Shown: positions 17,078 through 26,398 of the stretch, in pieces
How positions within the stretch are numbered: position 1 is the stretch's first letter
How the letters are laid out: every line of letters begins with the position of its first letter
Origin: Paracoccaceae bacterium
GTDB taxonomy: Bacteria > Pseudomonadota > Alphaproteobacteria > Rhodobacterales > Rhodobacteraceae
Reading direction: 5' to 3'
Assembly: GCA_026707935.1 (NCBI GenBank)
Contig: JAPOVX010000323.1
Span: forward strand, 1-34,121
DNA length: 34,121 nucleotides
Notes under the pieces: model-generated
Database searches by the model: none
What the model was told of the DNA's origin: nothing
The model's input: only the letters and a program-made list of their open reading frames with translations
Made by a program: the position numbers and the translations under genes

Positions 17078-19207
17078 ATGAACTGCTTCACCCAACGGTC
17101 ACTGGCCGTCGTGGCCGTCGCCGCATTCCTGGCCGGCGCCTGTGCCCCGAACGGTGTCGCCGCCGACTCCTCACAGCCAGACGGTTGTCAGGCATGGAAC
17201 TCTGATGACTCGGAGTTGCTGGAATCGTTCTGGAGTAATGTACCTCCGGGCTTTGTGCTGACGTGCCTCGAAACCGGTGCCGACGTGGGCACGCGTGACA
17301 ACGAACATGGAGCAACCCCCCTGCACTGGGCGGCCGTTTTTAGCCAGAATCCTGCCGTGCTGACAGCTTTGATCGACGCCGGCGCAAATCCGGGCTTGAA
17401 GAACGACGACGGCGAAACGCCCCTGGATGTGGCCTTGAGGGCGGGAAGATCGGCGGAGATCATCACGACCCTTCGTGATTCAACGACTGCCGCGATTTCC
17501 GTTTGCCAACACTGGATTACAGAGAATCGGGAGCTGCGGACGGAATTTTACAGAAACCTCACACCCGAGACTGTGCTGGCCTGCCTCGAAACCGGGGCCG
17601 ACCCGAACGCACGTAGAGAAAACGGCGGCACCCCTCTAACCTCTGCGGTGGTTTTCAGCGAGAACCCGGCCGTAATCGGCGCGCTTCTGGACGCAGGAGC
17701 TGACCCGAATGTGCGTAATCTGAGTGGCTGGACGCCCCTGCACGGTGCGGCGACGTTTAACGGGAATCCCGTGATTCTGGCGGTGCTGCTGGAAGCTGGC
17801 GCCGATCCCACTCTGAAGACCGGTTCCGGGAAAACGCCCTTGGACTTGGCCATCAGAAGGGGAAGACCGGCAGAGATCATCTCGGCTCTTCGCGAAGCGT
17901 TGGATGCCGAGATGGCATCCGCGTCTTCACATTCCTTCGATTGCGCGGGATGGAACGCAGAGGATGATGACGGTGATTTTTCGCGATGGCGATTCTACCT
18001 GAACCTCACTCCCGAATGGGCGTTTGCCTGCCTCCAGGCAGGTAAATACCACAATGCGCACAATGCAGCCGGCATGACGCCATTGCACAATGTGGCCTGG
18101 ACGAACGCGAATCCCGCTGTGCTGGCGGTGCTGCTGGAGGCCGGAGCAGATCCGCATGCACGCGACATCAAGTATGACAGGACGCCCTTGCACTATGCAG
18201 CATTGGGGAATGACAACCCCGATGTGATTCTTGCACTTGTGGACGCCGGAGCCGACCTCAGTGCACGCAACAAGTATGGCGGGACGCCTCTGCACGAGGC
18301 GGCATTGGGTGCCGGGAACCCTGACGTGCTGACCGCGTTAGTGGATGCCGGGGCCGATCCGCATGCGCGGGACAACGATCGCGGTACCCCCTTGCACAAT
18401 GCGGCCCGCTACAACGGGAACCCCGATGTGATTCCGGCACTGGCGGACGCCGGAGCCGACCTCAATGCGCGTGACGACTACGGTAACACCCCCCTGCACG
18501 AGGCAGTACTCAACGAGAATCCCGACGTGATTTTTGCGTTGGTTGACGCTGGCGCCCGTCCTCCCTTGAAGTTGCGGCATGGCTCTTTGGTCCCAGCCCT
18601 CCCGGACTACGCCCGGGCTGTAGGGAGTTCAGCCGAGATCATCGAGGCCGTTCGCGCAGTGTCCGCCGCTGGGCCGGAGGCATCCGTCCTTGCCGAGTGC
18701 ACGGGTTTGATTTCGGGGGGGTCGGTTTTTCTGGAGTCCTTCTATAGAAACGTCACTCCCGAGTTTGTACGGACCTGTCTCGAAGCCGGCGTCGATCCGC
18801 ATGCAAGCAATTCAAATAACCAGACGCCCCTGCATTCTGCGGCGCTGTACAGCGATAACCCGGCTGTGATTGCAGCGCTGCTGGACGGCGGTGCCGACCC
18901 GAATGCGCTCGGCAATGATCGCGAGACGCCCCTGCACTCTGCGGCAAAGTTCAGCAAGAACCCGGCCGTGGTCGTAGTGCTGCTGGACGCGGGAGCCGAC
19001 CCCAATGCACGTAGTTCGAGCAGCTATACGCCCTTGCATGGTGCAGCGGGATGGAACGAAAACCCCGAAATCGTGGCGGCGCTACTGAACGCTGGTGCCA
19101 ATCCCGCCCTAGTGATCGAATCGGGGGAAACGCCCCTGGACTTGGCCATCGGGAGGAGGAGACCGGAGGACATCACCGCACTGCTTGAGGCTGCTGCGGA
19201 GCACTGA
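17078..19207 (+). CDS. Exported modular ankyrin-repeat protein
   Basis: 709 residues from ATG 17078, with GGAG at 17064-17067. The same frame is open upstream, but this start gives a proper signal peptide: MNCFTQRSLAVVAVAAFLAG with a cleavage site near GVAA/D at about residue 30. The nearby Cys is a poor lipobox. About 14 ankyrin repeats (TPLHxAA..., NPAVLxALLDAGADPNA) follow. They fall in four modules, each opened by a Cys-containing cap with the text FYRNLTPExVxxCLEAGAD, at residues 37, 143, 289 and 541. Most modules end in a TPLDLA-type repeat and a helix (AEIIxALREA). Ankyrin arrays mediate protein binding; an exported one may act in the periplasm or outside the cell. It is intact while its neighbours are decayed. 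Confidence 0.85.
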   Translation: MNCFTQRSLAVVAVAAFLAGACAPNGVAADSSQPDGCQAWNSDDSELLESFWSNVPPGFVLTCLETGADVGTRDNEHGATPLHWAAVFSQNPAVLTALIDAGANPGLKNDDGETPLDVALRAGRSAEIITTLRDSTTAAISVCQHWITENRELRTEFYRNLTPETVLACLETGADPNARRENGGTPLTSAVVFSENPAVIGALLDAGADPNVRNLSGWTPLHGAATFNGNPVILAVLLEAGADPTLKTGSGKTPLDLAIRRGRPAEIISALREALDAEMASASSHSFDCAGWNAEDDDGDFSRWRFYLNLTPEWAFACLQAGKYHNAHNAAGMTPLHNVAWTNANPAVLAVLLEAGADPHARDIKYDRTPLHYAALGNDNPDVILALVDAGADLSARNKYGGTPLHEAALGAGNPDVLTALVDAGADPHARDNDRGTPLHNAARYNGNPDVIPALADAGADLNARDDYGNTPLHEAVLNENPDVIFALVDAGARPPLKLRHGSLVPALPDYARAVGSSAEIIEAVRAVSAAGPEASVLAECTGLISGGSVFLESFYRNVTPEFVRTCLEAGVDPHASNSNNQTPLHSAALYSDNPAVIAALLDGGADPNALGNDRETPLHSAAKFSKNPAVVVVLLDAGADPNARSSSSYTPLHGAAGWNENPEIVAALLNAGANPALVIESGETPLDLAIGRRRPEDITALLEAAAEH

Positions 19208-19692
19208 TCCCTTGTTTCCTTTCCGAGCAGGTCGGGAACCAGAACGGGTGAAAATCTGGAATGATTTGGGCGTCGACCATCAGCCAGCCGAGAGCCTCGA
19301 TACTTCGCCCCAATTTTCTACACCGCACATCAGCCACCCGGAAAACAGGGATTCCATTCATCCTCACCAGCATCATCTTTTGGCACATCCGGGAATTTTC
19401 GAAATTCACGGCCGCGTCGGAATTTCCGTTCGACTGCGACTAGCTTCGACACGTCGGCCCTATCGAATCGAAGAATATAGTCCTCTACGGCGAGATCAAA
19501 AGCGACACCGCAAAGCTACAGATGCGCGGCCGTCATGTTTATCTCAGCACGAACCTGGCAAACACCTCAGTCTCTACAGTCGCAAGGCATCGGTTCCGAT
19601 TTTGGCGTTTCCTCCTGTAGTTTCCTGAATTGTTCGGCTTTGACGTCGAGTTTGGATGCGAGTTTCCCGTGCTGAACCGGGAGAGGTCGTGA
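19208..19692. other. Decayed coding remnants, no supportable gene
   Basis: On the plus strand around 19465-19560 one frame reads KNIVLYGEIKSDTAKLQMRG and RHVYLSTNLANT, which looks like genuine protein, but it has no start and its upstream continuation lies in another frame (SFDTSALSN). On the minus strand, 19173-19409 is open and also protein-like (RMNGIPVFRVADVRCRKLG). Neither matches a family I can name. There is no clear terminator after the ankyrin gene. Confidence 0.35.
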
Positions 19693-20893
19693 TCAGCCGC
19701 GTTGTGGAGGCGGGATGCCAGTGATGAGCTTGTTGAACACGGCCTCCCATGTCGGGAAGAAAAGATATCCGGAGATCGACCGGATGTGATCGAAGAGGAG
19801 GATCTGCGCTCCGAGTGTCTTGCGGGCCTGCTGCCACATGGCCTCGAACAGATCGCAGGCTCCGTGGAGCATGAAAGCCAGGAGGCTCACCACAAGGAGA
19901 CGCTGGCCCGAGATTTCATGACTTGGCCGAACGAATGCTCGAGGTGGCAGCCAATTTGCTTGAGAACATTGTATCCTTCGTTTTCGCATTTTCATCGGAG
20001 GCGTCCCCAGGCGACGATGCCTTCGATGTTATAGTGGGTGACAGCCAGGTCGGTGACGAAGGCGGTCCTGCAGGTGATTGTGCCGGTCTCCATGTTGCGG
20101 ATCTCCAGACTCACCCAGGTCACCGGCAAGGCGGCGGCGCCGTCGCGGATCCGCAGGTCCGCCTGCCAGGCGTAGCTGCGGCGGTAGGTCCGGCGTTTCC
20201 TGACCCCCTCGGTCACGGTCTTGGTCAGGGTCCGTGGCCGGAATCGGGAAAGCCCTTCATACAAGGCCTTGTGGCTTGCCGGCTTCGCCGTCAGGATGAA
20301 ATTGCCACCAATTTTGTGCATGGCCTCGCAAACCGGCTGGCAAGCGAGCAGCGCGTCACCGAGGAACAGCGGGTTCAGGCCCCCGACCCGGGTGCCGATG
20401 CGGCCCAGCCACCACATGGACTGCATCTCCGCGCAATGCGCGTTCCAGTAGGGCGACAAGGCCTCGTCGCCTGAAATCGACTCCGGATCCAGTGTCACGG
20501 ACAACGCGCCCGTCGGGATACCGGGCGCGCGGGAGCCGTTCCTCGGTGTCGAGGCAGGAGAACTGCCTGGCGCCGGAAACACGGGCATTGAGGATCGTGT
20601 CGGGCTCGACGGGAACCCGGACCCTGTCATGTCCGCCGGGTGTCCGCTCGCATCGTTGATGGCGCCCTCCCTCGTTCCAGCGTCGGATGGATTGGGTGGT
20701 GAACTTCTCGCGTCACGCAAGGCATGTCGTCGTCATCCACGTCTTGCGCCTTACGAGATGTTCTTGGTTTGTTCAAGGGGGAAAGACTGAAATTTTGCGT
20801 CTGTTGCTCAATCATGTGGCAGTCCTCGAGAGTCGGGAAGCGCATTGACACGGCCGCTTGGTGCCTGAACCTCCCGGAATTCACTTGTGCCAA
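19693..20893 (-). pseudogene. DDE transposase, multiply frameshifted
   Basis: Minus-strand pieces in three frames add up to one transposase. N-terminal: FPTLEDCHMIEQQTQNFSLS and VEPDTILNARVSGARQFSCL. Middle: ALLACQPVCEAMHKIGGNFI, LTAKPASHKALYEGL and AVTHYNIEGIVAWGRLR. After a TGA stop where Trp is expected comes KCENEGYNVLKQIGCHLEHS. The C-terminal piece is LLVVSLLAFMLHGACDLFEA ending near 19693. The WK.ENE..NVLK..G..LEH.FG followed by LL.L.LLAF.LH is shared by a group of DDE transposases (ISNCY-like in my reading; family not certain). At least two frameshifts and one stop make it dead. It lies directly downstream of the ATPase operon. Confidence 0.65.
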
Positions 20894-20923
20894 CCGAACG
20901 GGAGAGCGAATATTTCAAGCAGT

Positions 20924-23900
20924 TCAGACCGCCGGCGCTCGATGACCTAAGCGCCAACCTCCTCTCCTCCGTTCTTCCAAGCCCCGCTGAACGTCATCGG
21001 CCACTTCCTCGACTTCCTTTGCCACCCGCGTCTCAAGTCCGAGTTCTTTTTCCAATGCCGTCGTAAGCGGAAACAGCGTACTCGCTGCCGGTGACGCCAA
21101 GATCAACTCGCGCAACTGCGCCGGTCCCATCTCGACCGCCAGCCAATACAACCCATCGAGAACATCATTCGGCAGAGAATCAAGCTCTGAGAGAATCGTC
21201 AGCGCCGTTTCGACATCCACCATGCATGCGGTCTTGTCCCCTTGCAGGAGATGGGCACGTGCGCGCGTGAGGTGTCCTTGACATCCGATCTCCGGTGACT
21301 TCGGTTCTACCGGTTCGAATAGATGGTCCGCCGCAGCAACGGCTTTGTCGCCCCGTCCCATCGCCAACTGCAACTCGGCAATTTTCAGTTGTGCAAATTC
21401 GGCACCATGCTGGAGCATGGGATGATCGCTCGTCCCGCAACTCCACAAGGCGGATTCCAAGTTGGTCAACGCCGCCGTTGATTGATTCAGACGAACAAGC
21501 ACCGCACCCTTGCCAAATAGGTCCAACGCGATCGACCCGACCGAATCCGGAGTGGTGGCCCCTCTGTGGCGGTCCAGAACCTCTTTGTAGACTGCAACCG
21601 CCTCTTGGAGCCGGTTAAAGCTGGTAAGTGTCCTGGCCTTTCCCAAAAGGGCCGTGCTGATGTGAGTCCGCAACGATGACGGTGTTGTCGTTGATCCGAA
21701 CCGCCGGATAACATCGTTCATCGCGTCCAGGGCCTCCTGAGGTCGATTCAAGTCGGCGAGTATATTACCTCTGCAGACTAGAGACTCCGCGACCGCTGCT
21801 TGACCAATCGCCGTATCGCTCGATCCGAAGCGGCGTACGACATCCTCCCAGATTGCAAGCGCCTCCCCCAGTTGATTCATTCGGGCGAGCGTTTTTCCCT
21901 TGTTGACGAAAATGTGTGCCATAGCATCGAGAACAATCGGGGTATCAAATCTGCCGAAGCGCCGCACTATTTCGTCCCAAGCCGCGAGCGCCTCTTGAAA
22001 CCTGTTCTCAAGGACCAACCATGTAGTTATACGGGCCAGAGCCTGCACCGCCGCAAGGACAAGCCGAGGTTCATCACTCTCGCTGAGGCGTTGGACGGCC
22101 TCATCCTTAAAGGCCGACGCCACTTGCTTCTGTCCCAAGGCGTCTAGTAGCAAGCTCCTGTGAGTGAGAGCGACGACAAATGGATGATCGTTTGTAGGAT
22201 CGTCGCAACATGCCGGAAGAGCGAGGACCTCGTCCCAAACTTCCAGAGCTTCCTCAAGGCGATTCAAATTTTCGAACGCCGTGCCCTTGCCGACTAGTGC
22301 CCCCGCGACCATAGGCAATAACGAAGGCGATTCGCTAGCTCCGAAACGCTCTACGACCTCGGCCCAAACTTCCAGAGCTTCCTCGATTCTATTCAGCCCA
22401 AGGAGAGTCGTCCCCTTGTTGGTCATGGCTATTGCGACCACAGCCGAATCTGCGGACGAACCCCTGACTCCGAAGCGCTCTATGACATCATCCCAAGTGG
22501 CCAGCGCCTCCGTTAGACGGTTAGATTTAACGAGTAAGGCACCCTTATTCTGGAGAACCGCGCCGACCTGTTCCGTTATCTCCGGGTCATCGCTCTCCCC
22601 ACAGTGCTGCACGAGTTCGTCCCAGATGCGGAGCGCCTTCTCCGGCCGATCCAGATCGCGGAAATACAGCCCTAAGGCATGGTGAACACCAGCGATTTCG
22701 ACCGTCGACCGTGGAGCACTGTCCTGCTCCAGGCATTGCAACAATTCTTCACAAACGGCGAGAGCTTCCTTCGTTTGCCCTCGATCGCGGAGCACAAATA
22801 CCTTCAGGCTAAGCGCGATCGCGGCCGCACTGATGTGCTCTGGCACCTGGCTTGATCCGAAGCGCCGCACCACCTCGTCCCATACTGCAACTGCTTTCTC
22901 GCCTCGGCGCAGCAAATGGAGCGCCATGCCCTTGTTGTTGAGCGCCGCCGCAACCGTTACAAGGTCTTCGGCAGAGTTGCTCGATTTCAACCGGCGAATC
23001 ACCTCGTCCCAGAGGGCCATGGCTTCAAACACATGACCCCTGTTAGCGATCTCTATTCCCTCGCTGACCAAAACCTCCGCCTCACCTGCATCGTCCGAAG
23101 CAAACGGGCGAATCCAAGATTTTAGCGCTCTTAGTTCTTCCCGATGCGCCGACAGGGACGGAGATTCCAACAGACGATCGGACGCAATTTGATGCATCCA
23201 TTTTGCTTCGCCATCGAGATTCACGGCCTCGCGCACGGTACGAATCACGAAGTCCTTCAGTTCCGACGGCGAGTACTGCGCCTCCATGAAACGAATTAGT
23301 GCCTCGATCAGTGAAACCCGTCCGCGAGCACGGCGCATAAGGTAATAAATGTTGTAGAGGCGCTCGACGACGCAATAGAGCTTGCGGCGGTCGGTACCGC
23401 CTGCCACCTCCACGACACCCCGCTCGGTCAGACGCTTGAGGAGTGCACTGCATCGGTTTGTATCCAACCTGGCACGATCGGCGACTTCCCGGGCGGTCAC
23501 CGGCTTCCAAAGATGCAAAAGGGCGAGATAGACTTTCCGCTCTTGAGCGGGGAGCCCGTCAAGATGGCTTTTGAAGTATTCGGTGTGGTCGTCGACCAGG
23601 TTGAGAAGATCGGCCATGAGGTCGCGAAACGACAGGTTCGCGCCGAAGCGGGCCATGATGGTCAGCAGCCGCGGGCTGCCGCCAGTGAGGATACGTAACG
23701 CCTGGATGGTTTCGGGCGCCCGACGCTGGCCGGACACCGTCTGCCACAAGGTCGCGCAGTCGTCCCTGTCGAGGGGACGTAACGAAAGCTCCCGGAACAG
23801 GTCGTAGAGTGCCTGTTCCCGATTGTCGATCTCGTCGAACCGGCTGGTCGCACTGGCCAACAGGACGATCCGCGGCTCTGTCTGAAGCGTGTGTCGCAGC

Positions 23901-24421
23901 TGCCATCCCATATCCTCATCGCCGATGTCTCCGAGCAGCATGTTCAGGTTCTCGACGATCAGGACGAGGCGCTTGCCTTCCCGGTCGGCAAAATCCTGAA
24001 GAACGCCCAGGCAACGGTTTCCGAGTGTCCGGTCGTCCTGAATCGGCCGCAGATCGTCATAGGTCAGCCGCATATCCGGACCGTCCTCCCCGCGTGGCGC
24101 CTGATCGGCCAGACGGGACAAGCATTCGAGCCAGAATTCGCCGGCGGACGTCACCTCGTAGCTTTCTTCCGAGAAGACGACTGGAAAGAACCGCGAAGAA
24201 AGTTGCTGGTCCCGGCAAATCTCCGCCGCGACCCGCAACAGAAGGCTCGTTTTTCCGCTGCCCCGCGGGCCGATGACGATCTGGTGCGTGTTCGCGTTTC
24301 CCGTGCACTCGCGCAGGGTTTCGACCATCGACTCGAGTTCCTCCGTCCGAACGCAGAACAAGGCAACGAGCTCGTCGTCGGTGAGGAACCCCGGGTTGTA
24401 CTTCCTGACGGTCGCGGTCAT
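20924..24421 (-). CDS. Large STAND-like ATPase with winged helix and TPR array
   Basis: 1165 residues. Residues 1-290 form a P-loop ATPase of AAA/Orc-like type: Walker A GPRGSGKT (51-58), Walker-B-like strand RLVLIVENLNMLL in which Glu-Asn replaces Asp-Glu, and a sensor strand IVLLASATSRFDEI. Residues 290-370 contain a winged helix (VTAREVADRARLDTNRCSAL, LKRLTERGVVEVAGG). From about 460 to 1090 there are some 14 tandem TPR-like helical pairs with a 43-residue period, consensus EALAVWDEVVRRFGSSDTP...NKG..L..LNR. ATPase plus repeat array is the layout of STAND signalling proteins, where the repeats sense a ligand and the ATPase switches. No effector nuclease or TIR domain is fused, so the output is unknown. 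The start overlaps the stop of the upstream ATPase gene by 4 bp, implying a coupled pair. Confidence 0.8.
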   Translation of the reverse strand: MTATVRKYNPGFLTDDELVALFCVRTEELESMVETLRECTGNANTHQIVIGPRGSGKTSLLLRVAAEICRDQQLSSRFFPVVFSEESYEVTSAGEFWLECLSRLADQAPRGEDGPDMRLTYDDLRPIQDDRTLGNRCLGVLQDFADREGKRLVLIVENLNMLLGDIGDEDMGWQLRHTLQTEPRIVLLASATSRFDEIDNREQALYDLFRELSLRPLDRDDCATLWQTVSGQRRAPETIQALRILTGGSPRLLTIMARFGANLSFRDLMADLLNLVDDHTEYFKSHLDGLPAQERKVYLALLHLWKPVTAREVADRARLDTNRCSALLKRLTERGVVEVAGGTDRRKLYCVVERLYNIYYLMRRARGRVSLIEALIRFMEAQYSPSELKDFVIRTVREAVNLDGEAKWMHQIASDRLLESPSLSAHREELRALKSWIRPFASDDAGEAEVLVSEGIEIANRGHVFEAMALWDEVIRRLKSSNSAEDLVTVAAALNNKGMALHLLRRGEKAVAVWDEVVRRFGSSQVPEHISAAAIALSLKVFVLRDRGQTKEALAVCEELLQCLEQDSAPRSTVEIAGVHHALGLYFRDLDRPEKALRIWDELVQHCGESDDPEITEQVGAVLQNKGALLVKSNRLTEALATWDDVIERFGVRGSSADSAVVAIAMTNKGTTLLGLNRIEEALEVWAEVVERFGASESPSLLPMVAGALVGKGTAFENLNRLEEALEVWDEVLALPACCDDPTNDHPFVVALTHRSLLLDALGQKQVASAFKDEAVQRLSESDEPRLVLAAVQALARITTWLVLENRFQEALAAWDEIVRRFGRFDTPIVLDAMAHIFVNKGKTLARMNQLGEALAIWEDVVRRFGSSDTAIGQAAVAESLVCRGNILADLNRPQEALDAMNDVIRRFGSTTTPSSLRTHISTALLGKARTLTSFNRLQEAVAVYKEVLDRHRGATTPDSVGSIALDLFGKGAVLVRLNQSTAALTNLESALWSCGTSDHPMLQHGAEFAQLKIAELQLAMGRGDKAVAAADHLFEPVEPKSPEIGCQGHLTRARAHLLQGDKTACMVDVETALTILSELDSLPNDVLDGLYWLAVEMGPAQLRELILASPAASTLFPLTTALEKELGLETRVAKEVEEVADDVQRGLEERRRGGWRLGHRAPAV

Positions 24422-25686
24422 CGGCCGACTCCCTGCCCGCTCCGTTCAGTACTGACAGCGGCCTCGAAGTTTCCGCCGTAGCGGCCGCACCACCAGTCTT
24501 CCAGCAGCCCGGAGACGAAGCGGTAGCCTTCGTCCCGGCGTTCCAGATAGCCATCGTGTTCGAGGACGTGCAGCACATCGTCGACCGAGGGCGCGCCATC
24601 CTCGCGTTGGGACGCGAAATGCGCGCGATAGAGGCCCAGGGTAGCGCTGTCCAAGCCGTGCTCGACGGCGGCAACAGTCAATAGCTCCAAGGCAACCGGA
24701 TAACCTGTCCGCCCGAGGACCGTCCCAAGCCTGCCTTCGTAGTGCTGCAGGTCCATCTGACCGCGGACGCTCAGCAGGTCGTGCAGATAGACCCGCTCAG
24801 CATCCTCCGGCGTCGCGTTCGCCCGGCCGGCGCGTCGAAGATGATCGTGCAGCTTGTCGAAGAACATCTGGACGTGGTGCGGGATACAGCAGCGCAACCG
24901 CCGGCACATGTCCTCCCGAACTTCAGGAGGAAGGCTGACGTGATACGACTCCGCAAGTTCCGCCAGGCAGGCCGCAGCAGTTCGCTCGTTCCAGGGCTTC
25001 AGGTCGTAGGCGGAAAAAATGTTGGCTTGAGCGCTCAAATCAGCCTGCGCCAGGATCGGTTCGAGGCCAACGCTGCCCGACAGGACGATTACGACTTGTC
25101 CCCGGTGGACCTGGCCGGCCCTGCGCAGCCAGCTCAGGAATGTATCCGCATCCCGCCTGCCTTCACGCGAAATGCGATCCTCACGGCCCCTGAGCAAGCG
25201 GTTGACGAGGATCGGGAATTCGTCCAGCGCGAGAACCACCGGCCGATCGCTTGATGCCAGCGCCGCCAAAATCGCGTCGCCTCTTTGCGGCCAATTGCCG
25301 GCATTGATCCCCGCGCGCAGCTTGACCTTTATGTCCGCGACCGCCAGTTCCTCAAGGTGTTCTCCAGCGTCATTCAGAATGTTCGCGAACCCGCTCTTGA
25401 TCCGATCCCAAATTCCGCCAAGCGGCCTGGCTTGTACGCCGATCTCCGCGATAGCGTCGGCCTGGTCCATCGCGGCTTCGAGATCGACGAAAACCACCTC
25501 GAATTCGCCCGTCTCCCGCAGCAACCGCTGCAACTCCCGCACGAGACTGGTCTTGCCAATGCGCCGCTGCGCTGTCAGCAAAGTGTGGACGCCATCCCGC
25601 ACCCGCTCTTCTAGCGCTTCAAGCTCATTCTCACGGTCGAAGAAGCGATCTCCCTCCACCCAGTTGCTCCCGCCCTTTCTCAGCAT
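24418..25686 (-). CDS. Archaeal-type AAA ATPase (STAND-related), first gene of the pair
   Basis: 422 residues from ATG 25684-25686. A TTG six bases upstream is an alternative start; GGGA lies about 10 nt before the ATG. The opening FFDRENELEALEERV, Walker A TAQRRIGKTSL (about 38-48), Walker B PVVLALDEFPILV, and the sensor VVIVLSGSVGLEPIL are typical of archaeal-ATPase/MNS-type P-loop NTPases in the STAND group. The C-terminal third (VDDVLHVLEHDGYLERRDEG) resembles a winged helix. No membrane segment or fused effector is seen. It is transcribed first, ahead of the large ATPase-TPR gene, from a leader covered by tandem palindromes. Together they could form a two-ATPase sensing complex. Defence is a plausible inference; a regulatory role is an alternative. 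Confidence 0.8.
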   Translation of the reverse strand: MLRKGGSNWVEGDRFFDRENELEALEERVRDGVHTLLTAQRRIGKTSLVRELQRLLRETGEFEVVFVDLEAAMDQADAIAEIGVQARPLGGIWDRIKSGFANILNDAGEHLEELAVADIKVKLRAGINAGNWPQRGDAILAALASSDRPVVLALDEFPILVNRLLRGREDRISREGRRDADTFLSWLRRAGQVHRGQVVIVLSGSVGLEPILAQADLSAQANIFSAYDLKPWNERTAAACLAELAESYHVSLPPEVREDMCRRLRCCIPHHVQMFFDKLHDHLRRAGRANATPEDAERVYLHDLLSVRGQMDLQHYEGRLGTVLGRTGYPVALELLTVAAVEHGLDSATLGLYRAHFASQREDGAPSVDDVLHVLEHDGYLERRDEGYRFVSGLLEDWWCGRYGGNFEAAVSTERSGQGVGR

Positions 25687-25696
25687 CGCCAATTTC

Positions 25697-25727
25697 CCAA
25701 CATTTTTGTTGGTAACAATATTGTTGG
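25697..25727. promoter_or_regulatory. Tandem palindromic operator over the ATPase-operon leader
   Basis: Two palindromes lie side by side: CCAACA-TTTT-TGTTGG (25697-25712) and AACAATATTGTT (714-725), the latter followed by GG so that TTGTTGG recurs with a 15-bp offset. The centres are 15 bp apart, about 1.5 helical turns. The proximal palindrome begins 10 bp before the ATG and overlaps the ribosome-binding site, so a bound repressor, or an RNA hairpin, could block expression. No regulator gene lies next to it. Confidence 0.55.
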
Positions 25728-25739
25728 CAAAGGGCGGCT

Positions 25740-26398
25740 GTCAAGGGGCTCGTGCCAGGTACGCGGCAAGATGCGGGCTCCAGGATCTGGCCGGGGCACC
25801 TGGAAATCGGACCTACTTCCGTCCGACGAGATCAACCAACCACAAGGCCCGCCCTGATGGCAACCATGATTGCCCCTGATTTTCGGGAATTCCAAACACT
25901 GTAACACCTAGTTCGGCATTACAGTGCCGCTTGTGACGGTGGACCGCGTGTTGGCCGCACGGCCGATTCTTTCCTGGTTTTTGCTACGTCACACCGTACC
26001 ACCGGGCGACAGTACGAAATCAAGCCGACATTTTCCGAAGGCTCGGCAAAGCAATATCCTGCGATCATGTGGCGATTGCCCATTTTTTGGGCAGTGCGCG
26101 CTCTTTCGACCTCCTTTCGAGTGATTTTGTGTTCAATCTTTGCGATTCCATTACCTTGGTCGGCGCGTAACGGACTTTCGTATCCCTTGTCTGTGTCGTC
26201 AAAGAGAAAAGTTATCAGGTATCCAGGGCTCGGCGGGCACTCGTGCGCCTGATTCAGGCCTCATCCAAATCCCAATCGGCAAGGACACCTTCCGACAAAT
26301 GCGTCTCAAGCGCCACCACCAAGACCCATTCGTTGCCATGCCAGTCTTCATCGCCATCAGGCTCGACAAATGGTGCCCGCCTCCTCGAAGCAGGAGGA
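25740..26398. other. Intergenic region, no convincing gene
   Basis: No frame has both a credible start and recognisable content. On the minus strand, 26254-26400 ends with an acidic, natural-looking sequence (DGDEDWHGNEWVLVVALETH, then LSEGVLADWDLDEA and a stop) that may be the 3' end of a decayed gene. The rest has mixed composition with no repeat that I can see. Confidence 0.35.
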
